Shown: positions 16,795 through 25,079 of the stretch, piece after piece
Position numbering within the stretch: position 1 is the first letter of the stretch
How the letters are laid out: each line of letters starts with the position of its first letter
Source: a virus
Direction: 5' to 3' (one strand)
IMG/VR virus record: IMGVR_UViG_3300036770_003993
Location: 1 to 51,444 of that record
Length of the DNA: 51,444 nt
Position numbers and translations under genes: made by a program
The notes under the pieces: model-generated
Database searches by the model: none
What the model was told of the DNA's origin: nothing
Seen by the model: the letters and a program-made list of their open reading frames with translations, nothing else

Positions 16795-17183
16795 AGATTT
16801 GTTTTAAAATAAATAAGGGTACTGTTAGTAAAAAAGAAATTGAAATAATTAAAAAATTTTGTTCTTTATTAATGAAAAAAATGAAATTGTCTAATGATAT
16901 CACAATTGAATTTTTAAATAAAAAAGTTAAGGACATGACCACTGGTTCATATAATAACGGTAAATCAAGAATAAGAATATTAAGTAAAGGTCGAATGCTT
17001 GCCGATATATTCAGAACATTGTCACACGAATGGGCACATGCTTATGACAATGAAAAATTAAAAATTAAGGACAGAAAAGATATTGGTGGAGAATCTGAAA
17101 ACTTTGCAAATGCAAAGTCAGGTGAATTAACTAAACTTTTTATAAAGAAGAACAAAAATAAAGAAAAAGAGATTTTTAATTAA
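16791..17183 (+). CDS. Small HExxH putative zinc metallopeptidase
   Basis: A 130-residue basic protein with a clear zinc-protease motif HEWAH (His79-Glu80-x-x-His83) in the helix TLSHEWAHAYD. About 20 residues later, GGESENFANAKSG offers Glu101 or Glu103 as a third ligand. The central SYNNGKSRIRILS segment would be the strand before the active-site helix. The length suits minimal metallopeptidase domains such as SprT- or ImmA-like ones, but I cannot assign a family. It is coupled by an ATGA overlap to the preceding putative head protein and converges with a minus-strand gene, the stops overlapping by 4 bp. Proteolytic activity is inferred, and the substrate is unknown. Confidence 0.6.
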   Translation: MKICFKINKGTVSKKEIEIIKKFCSLLMKKMKLSNDITIEFLNKKVKDMTTGSYNNGKSRIRILSKGRMLADIFRTLSHEWAHAYDNEKLKIKDRKDIGGESENFANAKSGELTKLFIKKNKNKEKEIFN

Positions 17184-17371
17184 TCTCTTTTATACATAGT
17201 TGATGGGAATTGAGAATTAAACTCTTTTAACGCATTAACATATTCGTCTTCGTATTGACCAACTCTGTCCAATACATCTTGGATTATCATCGCTCTCTCA
17301 AATTTAGAGTATTTTGCAAAACCTTCTCTAAGGTGTTTTCTTATTGTTTTTTTCAAATCAAGATTGTTCAT
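17180..17371 (-). CDS. Small protein with capsid-targeting-like N-terminus
   Basis: A 63-residue protein. I use the ATG at 17371 rather than a GTG one codon earlier, because the ATG is 15 bp from an exact promoter box. The N-terminal amphipathic helix MNNLDLKKTIRKHLRE ends Leu14-Arg-Glu16-Gly17, fitting the (I/L)xE prohead-protease pattern. The remainder (FERAMIIQDVLDRVGQYEDEYVNALKEF) is a pair of helices. The start overlaps the end of the upstream gene by 14 bp. It could be a small internal head protein; no known domain is recognisable. Confidence 0.55.
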   Translation of the reverse strand: MNNLDLKKTIRKHLREGFAKYSKFERAMIIQDVLDRVGQYEDEYVNALKEFNSQFPSTMYKRD

Positions 17372-17774
17372 CACTTACTATTTTATTATAAATATCACTT
17401 AATGAATCTTTTATCTGTAAAATCATCTCAGTATCATACATTTCACCTCTTTTTTCCAATTCGTTCTCAAATGCGTTAGTGAGTTTCCTTTCATTATTAG
17501 GGGTTAATTTAATTTCATATGAATATCTATGATTGGCAACTGACAATATATTATCGCAAATCACCATATAGACCCCTAATTTTTCATTTTTAATGTAGTA
17601 CTTAACACTTTTAGGGGTATAGACTAAAATGGACGAATTATCCCTTATTAATGACTTTGCAACCTGAACACAAAGGGATTCATATTTCTTTTGTTCGACA
17701 ATGTGGTTAGGTCGACTGATTGAATTTCTTATTAAAATTCTAAGTTTGTAGTACTGTTTCTTTATTGGGTTCAT
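17358..17774 (-). CDS. Unknown 138-aa protein with host-type promoter
   Basis: A 138-residue basic protein, unrecognised. It has an N-terminal Arg/Lys-rich helix (KKQYYKLRILIRNSISRPNHI), a central beta-rich region (SILVYTPKSVKYYI, LGVYMVICDNIL, SYEIKLTP) and a C-terminal helix. There is no motif that fixes a function. Unlike most neighbours it lacks a TATTTAT box; instead TATCTTTG lies 19 bp before the start, resembling the Bacteroidetes housekeeping promoter. This suggests early expression by host polymerase and perhaps a host-takeover role. Confidence 0.55.
   Translation of the reverse strand: MNPIKKQYYKLRILIRNSISRPNHIVEQKKYESLCVQVAKSLIRDNSSILVYTPKSVKYYIKNEKLGVYMVICDNILSVANHRYSYEIKLTPNNERKLTNAFENELEKRGEMYDTEMILQIKDSLSDIYNKIVSDEQS
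17387..17394 (-). promoter_or_regulatory. Putative late promoter box TATTTATA (minus strand)
   Basis: On the plus strand this reads TATAAATA. It lies 15 bp upstream of the minus-strand ATG at 17371, within the 3' end of the preceding gene. Confidence 0.55.
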
Positions 17775-17793
17775 ATTATTGATGAATATGAAA

Positions 17794-17826
17794 CAAAGAT
17801 AAGCAAAAAACTAATACTAACAATAA
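17794..17826 (-). promoter_or_regulatory. Candidate Bacteroidetes-type promoter (minus strand)
   Basis: Read on the minus strand: TTATTG, then 19 bp, then TATCTTTG. The latter fits the Bacteroidetes -7 consensus TAnnTTTG exactly, and the former partly fits the -33 TTTG element. It lies about 20 bp before the ATG at 17774. Confidence 0.45.
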
Positions 17827-17831
17827 GGTTG

Positions 17832-18320
17832 TTAAGATTTAATAAACAATTTAATAAAGGATTCCCAAGTTTCTAAATCATTTTCATTCCTACCAATATT
17901 TGCGGAATAACAAGTGAGAACTACATTATCTTTTGTATAACCTTTGTCCCTATCTAATCTATCTAATGATGGTTGTTGTGGATGTTTTGATTTATCTGAT
18001 GGAACCAAAGGTGTTTTAAACCAATAACATAATCCATTTTGATTCTCAAACATTTCGTTAATGTCATTAACTGTTAATGTATTTTCTACGTCTCGGTGTT
18101 TTGAATCGTTAATTAAAGTATTTTGCCAAAGCCTAACTCTTCTTTCTTTTTGTTTTTTCCCTTCAGTTTTTCTAAACTCAGAATCTTTCCTTTTTTGTCT
18201 TTTGTATTCTCTTGTTACATTAAGGACACATAATTTGCATTTTGTCCCTCTTTGTGATTTGTAAAAATCATCTTTATTTTTTGTTTTACCGCAAATACTA
18301 CAAGTTTTATGTATTTCCAT
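17832..18320 (-). CDS. HNH homing-type endonuclease
   Basis: I place the start at 18320 (MEIHKTCSICG, 162 aa); the frame is open for another 99 bp upstream but that part looks non-coding. The N-terminal CSICGKTKNKDDFY...CKLC is a four-Cys zinc knuckle, followed by a basic Lys/Arg helix. The C-terminal nuclease region has GLCYWFKTPL and SLDRLDRDKGYTKDNVVL, the pattern of HNH endonucleases that nick or cut DNA. The second half of the usual C-x-x-x-N-x-x-K is replaced by SANIGRN, so activity may be altered. Such genes are mobile in T4-like phages. A TATTTATA box lies 3 bp upstream. No adjacent intron is visible. Confidence 0.8.
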   Translation of the reverse strand: MEIHKTCSICGKTKNKDDFYKSQRGTKCKLCVLNVTREYKRQKRKDSEFRKTEGKKQKERRVRLWQNTLINDSKHRDVENTLTVNDINEMFENQNGLCYWFKTPLVPSDKSKHPQQPSLDRLDRDKGYTKDNVVLTCYSANIGRNENDLETWESFIKLFIKS

Positions 18321-18323
18321 ATA

Positions 18324-18331
18324 TATAAATA
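18324..18331 (-). promoter_or_regulatory. Putative late promoter box TATTTATA (minus strand)
   Basis: TATAAATA on the plus strand, 3 bp upstream of the HNH ATG at 18320. It would give a leaderless transcript. Confidence 0.5.
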
Positions 18332-18352
18332 TATGGGTATACATAAAAATAC

Positions 18353-18381
18353 AAAAAAAAGAAGAATTATTTCTTCTTTTT
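18353..18381 (-). terminator. A/T-rich hairpin terminator (minus strand)
   Basis: In the minus direction an 11-bp stem (AAAAAGAAGAA / TTCTTCTTTTT) with a 4-nt loop runs into eight T. It overlaps the last codons of the 18876 gene. The stem has only two G:C pairs, so strength is uncertain. Confidence 0.5.
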
Positions 18382-18876
18382 AGAACCACAATACGGAGGG
18401 GAACATCTTTTTTTACCATCTAATCCTGGCATTCTACCTTGACATACTTGAACTCCGTAACCATTCGAATAAGCTGAGGGGTGTACTTTAAATTTAGATT
18501 TTGCGGCAGCATAACCACGAGAACAAAGTTTTGTACCTGCCTTTTTACGACCCTCAGTCATAGATAATGCAAGTGCTTTATTTGGGTTCATACCATCTGC
18601 CTCATCCGCAAGAGCTAAGTCTTCTAAACCAGTATCTTCCATCATATCACCACCTTGTGTTTCATTCATTATGAAATCAAAAACTTGGTCCATGTTGTTC
18701 TTCGCTTCAGCAATATGGTCCTGAGCCCAATCGTGACCATTTGTTAAAATACCTTCAACCATATTACGGTCTAATTCTAACAACAACTCGCATTGTCTCT
18801 TCATTTGTTCTAAATTACTGAAAAACATATATCTTTCAGATTCTTCTTTTAAAATTTTTTTAATTAATTTTTCCAT
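18367..18876 (-). CDS. Putative internal head protein with Cys-rich C-terminal module
   Basis: A 169-residue protein. The N-terminal helix MEKLIKKILKEES contains Leu9-Lys-Glu11, a candidate (I/L)xE cleavage site. The middle is acidic and Met-rich. The C-terminal module, about residues 113-165, has the pattern KLCSRGYAAAKSKFKVHPSA, GYGVQVCQG, RCSPPYC, with conserved Cys, Lys and aromatic residues. I recall the same LC-x-RG-x-AAAK-x-KF arrangement in many marine T4-like phage proteins of unknown function. The basic tail is SKKKK. It lies 4 bp from the next upstream gene. A DNA- or virion-associated role is inferred from composition and context only. Confidence 0.65.
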   Translation of the reverse strand: MEKLIKKILKEESERYMFFSNLEQMKRQCELLLELDRNMVEGILTNGHDWAQDHIAEAKNNMDQVFDFIMNETQGGDMMEDTGLEDLALADEADGMNPNKALALSMTEGRKKAGTKLCSRGYAAAKSKFKVHPSAYSNGYGVQVCQGRMPGLDGKKRCSPPYCGSKKKK

Positions 18877-18880
18877 ATTA

Positions 18881-19387
18881 TTAAGTCATTAAATCACCTT
18901 TTAAATCGTCACATACCGTACTTAAAAACGCTTCAATTTCACGTTCTAAGCCTTCGTATGTTTCAAATAAGTTCACACTTTCATCAGATTCAAAATTACA
19001 CATAGAATAATTACCTTCTGAGTCACAATATATCTCACCATAAAATGGGTCATTATTAACAGTTAAAAAACCGGTGTGAACTATCTCGTCAATATTTTCT
19101 TCAGTTGTTTCATATTGAAATTCCATTGTTGGTATTCCTTGTACACCATCAAAAACCCAAGTCTCACCTGAGGGTGCTCTGTCAGTTGATGTTATTAATT
19201 CTTCATCGTCTAAATAATCACCAGTGTTTGCATGATAGTCCAAGTATTCTTTTTCTTTCTTGGATAGTCCCCCAACACCAACTTTATTTATTTTATCTAA
19301 AATTGCGTCAATTTCGTTCTGACCTTCTTGAAGTATTCTTTTAACTATATTTAAAATTTGTTCTTCGGTTATACTAATTTTTTTCAT
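18881..19387 (-). CDS. Acidic protein with rhomboid-tail-like segment
   Basis: A 168-residue acidic protein. It begins with a helix ending Ile18-Leu-Gln-Glu21-Gly22, a candidate prohead-protease site. Then comes IDAILDKINKVGVGGLSKKEKEYLDYHA (residues about 26-53), which strongly resembles the short C-terminal motif (ILDKIsksGydSLtkeEKefL, DUF6576) of Bacteroidetes rhomboid proteases. The rest is a beta-rich acidic domain with FYGEIYCDSEGNYSMC and an acidic C-terminal helix. It overlaps the upstream gene by 4 bp. The rhomboid-like segment without a rhomboid is unusual and points to gene exchange with a Bacteroidetes host. Confidence 0.65.
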   Translation of the reverse strand: MKKISITEEQILNIVKRILQEGQNEIDAILDKINKVGVGGLSKKEKEYLDYHANTGDYLDDEELITSTDRAPSGETWVFDGVQGIPTMEFQYETTEENIDEIVHTGFLTVNNDPFYGEIYCDSEGNYSMCNFESDESVNLFETYEGLEREIEAFLSTVCDDLKGDLMT

Positions 19388-20892
19388 TTCTGGTTAACTA
19401 TTTGAAATCTAATTTGTTGTTTATAAGTATTAACCTCACCTGAACTTAAAACTTTTAAATCAATAAAATATTCGTTAGGTATTTTATCTCTTGTATCAAA
19501 CATAAAAAAGTATTCGTTGGATGATTTACTAATCTTTGTCCAATCTTGTACATCGACCTCAGTAGTACCTTCTTTAACGTACACTCTATAATAAGCCGAC
19601 ACATCATTTAATACTTCTTGTGTTGAATATGCCTTCTTAATTGAAACACCGACCTTTCTTAAATCATTATTAACTATTTTTTCATCTTGCTTTAAACCGT
19701 AAAAATCAAATCCGTAAATTGATGGAGATTTACTCTTGAAACCTAAATCAAAATAGGATTCAAAGGGATACATAATAACCGAATTAACTATTTCAGGTAG
19801 TTGAACTCCATTATAACTAATCGGTCTCCAAACGTCGTAGAATGTACATGGGGCAGATGCACTTAATGCGGGAATAGTTACCTCATAAATTCCTTTTGTT
19901 TTTAAACAAGTTGAAAGTTCTGTTACCCCACCTCCAAAATTTACAAAATTGTTATTACTATCTAATAACGAGAAAATTGGTGCTGAATCCAAATTTGTTA
20001 ATTCACCGTTGATGTATGAATATAGATACAATTTATTTTCTTTATATTGACTAAAATTATTTCTATTATCATTTATATAATCGTCGTAAGTTGTTTCTAA
20101 CTTTGGTTCGTAGAATGTTTGAGTATGTCTTGTAAAGAAACCTACTGAGTAGTTTGAAGTAAGCCCTGACATATTTTCCACATCAGGTAAAAACGCAATA
20201 CCCCAACCTGTGATACCTGTTAAAGTCCCATTTAAGATTGAATTAATTTCGTTAGTCATGTCAAACTCAATATTTTCATTTCCAAATTGGAAATGTTGAG
20301 TATCAATAACTGTTAATCCACTATAATTAACTAACCCTGTATTTGTGTTTGAATAAATTCCACTTTGAGACCATCCTGAAATTGTCGTTGTATGAAACCA
20401 ATTAGAAGGTCTTTGAGAAAAACTTTTGTTATCAGGTAATAAAACAGGTGTTAACAATGAGTTGGATGAGTTGATTGTTTTTTTAACATCGTAATAATCC
20501 GAACCAACTCCCTCATCCCAATTTTGATATATTCCAGTATCACCTGATGTTTTTGGTATTCTGAATAAAAATAAATCAAAAGAAGTTGCTCTTAATCTAC
20601 CATCAGATGTTTCAGTATTTAATAAACCATCATCAAAACTAGACGTGTTAGTCATTTTAAGTTTGTGTGACATTGGTGTAATAGTACACGCGGTTGAGAT
20701 AGTTGTACCTGTGTACTTATCAATTAAACTTGTTAAATCCAAATCAAATATAAATCTACTAAATCCTGGTGATGAGATTCCATCCTCAGAACTACCAAAA
20801 TAAAGTTGAGTATATGGGGCTCTACCAGTATTAGTAAAACTATTATAGAGTATTGTATTATTCTTTTTAAAATATGAAAAATGAACTGACAT
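19384..20892 (-). CDS. Large beta-rich structural protein, tail or baseplate type
   Basis: A 502-residue protein rich in Ser, Thr, Asn, Tyr and Phe, with long beta-prone stretches and few charged helices, as in phage fibre or baseplate proteins. I find no named domain. The N-terminal 40 residues (HFSYFKKNNTILYNSFTNTGRAPYTQLYFG) look like an attachment strand region. A second domain starts near residue 290, and a C-terminal part from about residue 415 resembles an Ig-like or fibronectin-like sandwich (YYRVYVKEG, YFFMFDT, EYFIDLKVLS). It has a TATTTATT box 12 bp upstream and is coupled to the following gene by ATGA. It probably forms part of the tail tip or fibre. Confidence 0.65.
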   Translation of the reverse strand: MSVHFSYFKKNNTILYNSFTNTGRAPYTQLYFGSSEDGISSPGFSRFIFDLDLTSLIDKYTGTTISTACTITPMSHKLKMTNTSSFDDGLLNTETSDGRLRATSFDLFLFRIPKTSGDTGIYQNWDEGVGSDYYDVKKTINSSNSLLTPVLLPDNKSFSQRPSNWFHTTTISGWSQSGIYSNTNTGLVNYSGLTVIDTQHFQFGNENIEFDMTNEINSILNGTLTGITGWGIAFLPDVENMSGLTSNYSVGFFTRHTQTFYEPKLETTYDDYINDNRNNFSQYKENKLYLYSYINGELTNLDSAPIFSLLDSNNNFVNFGGGVTELSTCLKTKGIYEVTIPALSASAPCTFYDVWRPISYNGVQLPEIVNSVIMYPFESYFDLGFKSKSPSIYGFDFYGLKQDEKIVNNDLRKVGVSIKKAYSTQEVLNDVSAYYRVYVKEGTTEVDVQDWTKISKSSNEYFFMFDTRDKIPNEYFIDLKVLSSGEVNTYKQQIRFQIVNQK

Positions 20893-20904
20893 TATCTTTT
20901 ATTA

Positions 20905-20912
20905 AATAAATA
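20905..20912 (-). promoter_or_regulatory. Putative late promoter box TATTTATT (minus strand)
   Basis: AATAAATA on the plus strand, 12 bp upstream of the ATG at 20892 and directly adjacent to the stop codon of the upstream gene. Confidence 0.5.
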
Positions 20913-22508
20913 TCAATTAATTCGAATATTTGGGTTTAAAACTTTACTGTTAAATTGTGCGAGTTCAGAAGTGATATCTGATTTGGTTATTTGTGAATCT
21001 CCAGCCAACGCTTCGTTATATGGAGGTCGTTGAGAAAATGGGTGACTATGATTAACTAAAAAGTATACAATCATCTCTAAAAGTTCTTTTAAACTCTCAC
21101 CCCTAACCATAGATTGCGTTTTTGGATAAATCTCATCAACTATTGTGTCAGATGGAATACCATAAAAATCTTTCTTTTTTAATTGTATTCCTTCTTTTTG
21201 ACTTTGTAGTTTTGTATCGTGACTCAATAAATAAACATAGTTACTTGCAAATAATGTTGCACTTGTTGGTTTATTATCGTATTTGTGTGCAGGATTTTTT
21301 TCTTTAACTTTTTTAGTCCCCTGTCCAAATTTATTTTTACCTCTAACCAACCCAAATCCTGAAATATTAAGTGACCCACTTAATTTGATATCACTATATA
21401 TTGATATTGTATTCGCCTTTTTAAGAAAGTCTGTTGGATTACTAGTAGGATTTGCCAATGACGATAAAATATCTCTTAAATTAATTGACGGACGATAAAA
21501 AAATGGGAATATTGGTTCTGTTGGTGTGTATGTTGTTTTGTTTTCATCGTTTAACTCAATTAGCCCATCATTTAATCCTTGTAAAATATTACTAACAAAC
21601 TCAGATGCTCCTGAGGCAGGTAAACCTGTAAATGTAAATTCTTTAATTGGAGTTTTTACTTGTGATGGAATAGGCGTTAAAAATCCAAATAAATTTTGAG
21701 CCATTTCTTTTAACGAAGGGACATTGTAAATTTTTACACTTCCGTCATAAGAATCTACCCCATCCTCTAAACCTGATGTTATATCATACTCAACAATCTT
21801 AGAAATTGGCGAAGTTTCGGGAACATTATTAACAATTTCGTTATCTTTAATTTTAACTTTATTACCGTCAAAATGAGATAACTGAATAAACCCCATATTT
21901 TCATTTATTTCAGGCACCTCTTTGTTTTCCATATTTAGACAACTACCTGACCTAAATAATATGTCATTCTTTTTTAATATAATATTAGTAGTACCTTTAC
22001 CATAGATTGCGTTATCCTGAGGTTCTGCAAAACAACCAAAACATTTTTTATTATTATATTCGTTGTTTCTATTTTTAAGAGGTTTTCTTGATGAAAAATT
22101 AATGCCCTCCGCTAAATTTCCTTTTGTTTTACTTGCGGTTTCAGACGCAATGTTTTGTATTGAATGTTTTGGTGCGGGAATATAATATTGATTTTTTCTA
22201 CCCGTATTATCTTCTTTATTTGAATAAATTAATAAACAAAGGTCATTAACTTCTGGTTGGAAACTAAGTGATGATGTCCCGAACTGTTGAAAAACAAATG
22301 GGTCATTGTTTGTATAATAAAGTTGTTGATTAATATCTCTTTTGTCAGGTGAATAAAATTGTTTTTCGGTAAGGCCAGATTTTTTAAAATAGTCACTAAG
22401 TAAGGCTTGAACATCCTCAGCTTGGTCAGGGATAATTCTAACCATGCCTGTGACATATATGTCCTGATTATTAACTACTTTACCTGTATATAATATTTTT
22501 TTATCCAT
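20913..22508 (-). CDS. Probable baseplate or tail-hub structural protein
   Basis: A 531-residue protein. The N-terminal region (ILYTGKVVNNQDIYVTGMVRIIPD) begins with beta strands, followed by NNDPFVFQQFGTSSLSFQPEVNDLCLLIY near residue 67. This pattern recalls OB-fold or baseplate-hub proteins of T4-like phages. Near the C-terminus, VRGESLKELLEMIVYFLVNHSHPF (residues about 462-485) resembles the His-containing segment often seen in phage spike or hub proteins. The middle is Asn/Ser-rich and less ordered. It is surrounded by other structural-type genes and overlaps the small upstream gene by 8 bp. Function is inferred from pattern and context. Confidence 0.6.
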   Translation of the reverse strand: MDKKILYTGKVVNNQDIYVTGMVRIIPDQAEDVQALLSDYFKKSGLTEKQFYSPDKRDINQQLYYTNNDPFVFQQFGTSSLSFQPEVNDLCLLIYSNKEDNTGRKNQYYIPAPKHSIQNIASETASKTKGNLAEGINFSSRKPLKNRNNEYNNKKCFGCFAEPQDNAIYGKGTTNIILKKNDILFRSGSCLNMENKEVPEINENMGFIQLSHFDGNKVKIKDNEIVNNVPETSPISKIVEYDITSGLEDGVDSYDGSVKIYNVPSLKEMAQNLFGFLTPIPSQVKTPIKEFTFTGLPASGASEFVSNILQGLNDGLIELNDENKTTYTPTEPIFPFFYRPSINLRDILSSLANPTSNPTDFLKKANTISIYSDIKLSGSLNISGFGLVRGKNKFGQGTKKVKEKNPAHKYDNKPTSATLFASNYVYLLSHDTKLQSQKEGIQLKKKDFYGIPSDTIVDEIYPKTQSMVRGESLKELLEMIVYFLVNHSHPFSQRPPYNEALAGDSQITKSDITSELAQFNSKVLNPNIRIN

Positions 22509-22704
22509 TACCTGTTCTATTATTATATTCTCTTAAAATTTTATTATAATTCGACTCAACATTATCTAAGTGTTTGGATAACTTAATTATTAATTTTTTT
22601 GTTTCCTCAAATTCTAACCCCAATCCTTTTAAAGTGTACTCCAAATCTTTATTTGATTTGTTTTCAAAATCTAAAATAGTTTCCTCAATTATTTTCTTAT
22701 CCAT
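22501..22704 (-). CDS. Small coiled-coil protein
   Basis: I place the start at 22704 (MDKKIIEETILDF, 67 aa) instead of an in-frame GTG 18 bp upstream, because the GTG would lie inside the preceding gene. The whole protein is a charged amphipathic helix with heptad-like spacing (residues 5-60), and it ends in Arg-Thr-Gly-Asn-Gly. It sits between two large structural-type genes, starting 1 bp after one and overlapping the next by 8 bp. Such small coiled-coil proteins in tail operons are often chaperones or minor baseplate subunits; this one cannot be assigned further. Confidence 0.55.
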   Translation of the reverse strand: MDKKIIEETILDFENKSNKDLEYTLKGLGLEFEETKKLIIKLSKHLDNVESNYNKILREYNNRTGNG

Positions 22705-22705
22705 A

Positions 22706-24694
22706 TTATAAAAATTTACCACCTAATTTAACCACAGTAGGAGTTCCTGGTGGTGATGATGTAAATACTGCTGCACCACTCATTTTACCATTTTGTATCA
22801 TTTCTTTATGAAATGCGCTTATAATTGAGAAGTCTTTCATTAATTCTAAATTTGGACTTCCATCGGGACCTGGCCCCGTAGGTAGACCTAATTTTTCCAT
22901 ATTTTCAATATGATTAACAAATGCCCTTGTTGGTGAAAATCCTGGTAACAAATCTGTTAGAAGTAATAAAGGTGTTGGTATAAAATTAGATGCTGCGTTC
23001 TTTGCTAAATTTAAAAGAGCCAAAATACCATCAATGATACTTTTACATCGTTTATAATCTTTAATTAACGCGGCCACAATTAACGTTAGTGAAACTAATT
23101 GTTCAACAATTATATATGCCGAGGCCGTGGCATCCCCACTTATATCAATGTATAATGCTTTGACTAAATTTTTAATATCTTTTTTTATTTCTGTATATAA
23201 AATTTTAATAAAGTGAGACATTATTTTTGACGATATACATTCAAAAAATTTTCTAAACTCAACCATAAAATCAACTCTACTATTAATATTAAATTCTCCA
23301 AAATCAATATTAAGGGCTTTTAACATTACAAATAGGGGTAAAATTTGTTTTGGACCCATTACTGACATAGTAACGGATAATGGAAATTCAGATATTATTC
23401 TTCGTAAAAATGATATTTTTAATCTATTTGGATAAGGAAATGTAAGTGACCATGATGGGTCAGTAGAAAGTGTTGTTATAATTGTATTAGATAGATAATT
23501 CTCAATATTAGTCTCAGTTACGGACTCATTTAAAGAATATAAATAATCCAACTGTTCGTCCGCAATCGGTAACTCAACTTTATCACAATTTTCAAATACA
23601 ACGACTCCTTTTCTTATTAATGCGTTTTTTGCCTCAATAAAAATTTCCTGGTTATAAGTTAAATCAAAAAAACGATTTGATGTGTCATCCAGTTCAGGTA
23701 GTTTTGAATTACCCGCAACAGATATTTCAGTGTCATTATCATAACATTGACCTAACATCCTTTGAACAAATAATCCAAATTTGGTTTTATCTGTTAATGT
23801 TTTTGTACCATATTTTAAATCAATATCAACCATATTAAATTGATTATCTAATAATGCGTTGAAGAAAGATTTGATGTCAAAAACATCAATTGTGTTATAA
23901 TAACTTTTTAAAAAATCATGTACCTTAAATTTATTTTGATATTGTCCCTGAGCATTTATTGGTTTTTTAAATTTAACCTCAAAAAAATCACCGAAAATTT
24001 GTCCCCCATTCGCATCGGTAATTTCACTAACATATTTTATATCAAATAATTTTTGGTTGTTACTTCCTTTATAAACACCACCATTATATAAAGTTGACAT
24101 CCAAACATTTGGGTTTTGAAGTAAATTCCAAAGTAAACTATTAACACTTTTAGGTGATGAATTTACTTGAGTTGTGTTAAATGGTACTCTTTCGTACCTT
24201 ACTTTACCTGTTCGTGAATTTGGGTCTATCTTTAAAATTTGTTGGAAATCCATACCCTGTATTCTAAAAGAAATAGTGTTACCATCTTCATTTGCAGGGT
24301 TATCGTCACCTATTGAGTATTCTGAATCGTAGTCACAATTTAATTTTTCTAAAATACAACTTATAAAAATGTCTTTTAATTGAGGTCTTAAAACTTTAAA
24401 TGATTTTATAAATTTAGTTAAAAGGAATGATACAGTTGCTTGACCTGGTTGTTGTGAGTTAGTGTACATGTTAATCAATTTATCTAATTGATTAAATGCC
24501 TCATTTTTTGCATATGAAAATGACTCACCAGGGTTTACTGGTATTGTATTTTTTAAATCGTCAGTTTGTTGTACTAAATCACTTTGTGCTGATTTAAATC
24601 TTTTTTTGATTTCACTTCTAGAATCTTTATAAGTGTTGTACGATTTAATTTTACTATTTGCATCATTAAAACTTTTATTTAAATCTAATGACAT
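22706..24694 (-). CDS. Very large structural protein with hydrophobic C-terminal helices
   Basis: A 662-residue protein without a recognised family. It has a charged helical N-terminus (residues 1-90), a mixed alpha/beta middle with many Asn, Phe and Asp residues (100-400), and a C-terminal third. The C-terminal third carries hydrophobic helices, notably YIIVEQLVSLTLIVAALIKDY (around 537-557) and GILALLNLAKNAASNFIPTPLLLLTDLLPGF. These could insert in a membrane or pack in a baseplate core. The end is Gly/Pro-rich. It is one of the longest genes in the window and is embedded in a minus-strand operon of tail-type genes, so a tail or baseplate component, possibly involved in membrane penetration, is plausible. 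Confidence 0.6.
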   Translation of the reverse strand: MSLDLNKSFNDANSKIKSYNTYKDSRSEIKKRFKSAQSDLVQQTDDLKNTIPVNPGESFSYAKNEAFNQLDKLINMYTNSQQPGQATVSFLLTKFIKSFKVLRPQLKDIFISCILEKLNCDYDSEYSIGDDNPANEDGNTISFRIQGMDFQQILKIDPNSRTGKVRYERVPFNTTQVNSSPKSVNSLLWNLLQNPNVWMSTLYNGGVYKGSNNQKLFDIKYVSEITDANGGQIFGDFFEVKFKKPINAQGQYQNKFKVHDFLKSYYNTIDVFDIKSFFNALLDNQFNMVDIDLKYGTKTLTDKTKFGLFVQRMLGQCYDNDTEISVAGNSKLPELDDTSNRFFDLTYNQEIFIEAKNALIRKGVVVFENCDKVELPIADEQLDYLYSLNESVTETNIENYLSNTIITTLSTDPSWSLTFPYPNRLKISFLRRIISEFPLSVTMSVMGPKQILPLFVMLKALNIDFGEFNINSRVDFMVEFRKFFECISSKIMSHFIKILYTEIKKDIKNLVKALYIDISGDATASAYIIVEQLVSLTLIVAALIKDYKRCKSIIDGILALLNLAKNAASNFIPTPLLLLTDLLPGFSPTRAFVNHIENMEKLGLPTGPGPDGSPNLELMKDFSIISAFHKEMIQNGKMSGAAVFTSSPPGTPTVVKLGGKFL

Positions 24695-24695
24695 G

Positions 24696-25061
24696 TTATT
24701 TCATACTAAAATTTTGATTATCAGAATCGATATCTTTTGCAATTAGACCCTGTAATAAACTGTCGTCCATTTCAGAAATATCAAAATCTTCATCTTTTGA
24801 GTTTTGTTTTTCCCATATAGATGATTGTAATTTGGATAACTGTAATTTCTTATCAACACAATCGTTAATTATTTTTTGTTGTTTTTCAATTACAGGACCA
24901 ATTAAAGTCATATCCTCAGGTTCTTTCATCATAGAAACCATTTTATTTTGAATTCTAATTGCTGTAGACCTTTGCTCAACAAGTTCATTATAAATTTCTT
25001 GCATTAAAGTCAAAATAGAATCTTTTGTAAAATTAATTTCCTTTCTTTTTGGTTTACTCAT
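24696..25061 (-). CDS. Small helical protein opening the minus-strand structural operon
   Basis: A 121-residue, charged, helical protein with likely coiled coil at residues 12-85 and an acidic tail (SKDEDFDISEMDDSLLQ). I do not recognise it. It starts 3 bp after a TATTTATT box, so it appears to be the first gene of the leftward late operon that continues to about 18.4 kb. The next gene begins 1 bp after its stop. It could be a chaperone or minor structural protein of the tail assembly. Confidence 0.55.
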   Translation of the reverse strand: MSKPKRKEINFTKDSILTLMQEIYNELVEQRSTAIRIQNKMVSMMKEPEDMTLIGPVIEKQQKIINDCVDKKLQLSKLQSSIWEKQNSKDEDFDISEMDDSLLQGLIAKDIDSDNQNFSMK

Positions 25062-25064
25062 ATT

Positions 25065-25072
25065 AATAAATA
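25065..25072 (-). promoter_or_regulatory. Putative late promoter box TATTTATT (minus strand)
   Basis: AATAAATA on the plus strand, 3 bp upstream of the ATG at 25061 and 7 bp beyond the end of the sigma-like gene. It separates the glycan/sigma run from the structural run. Confidence 0.55.
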
Positions 25073-25079
25073 TCTTTTT

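Noticed and set aside
18321-18419. N-terminal extension of the HNH gene
   Set aside because: The extra part is Phe/Tyr-rich, runs through the promoter box and overlaps the neighbouring gene; the zinc knuckle begins just after the ATG at 18320.
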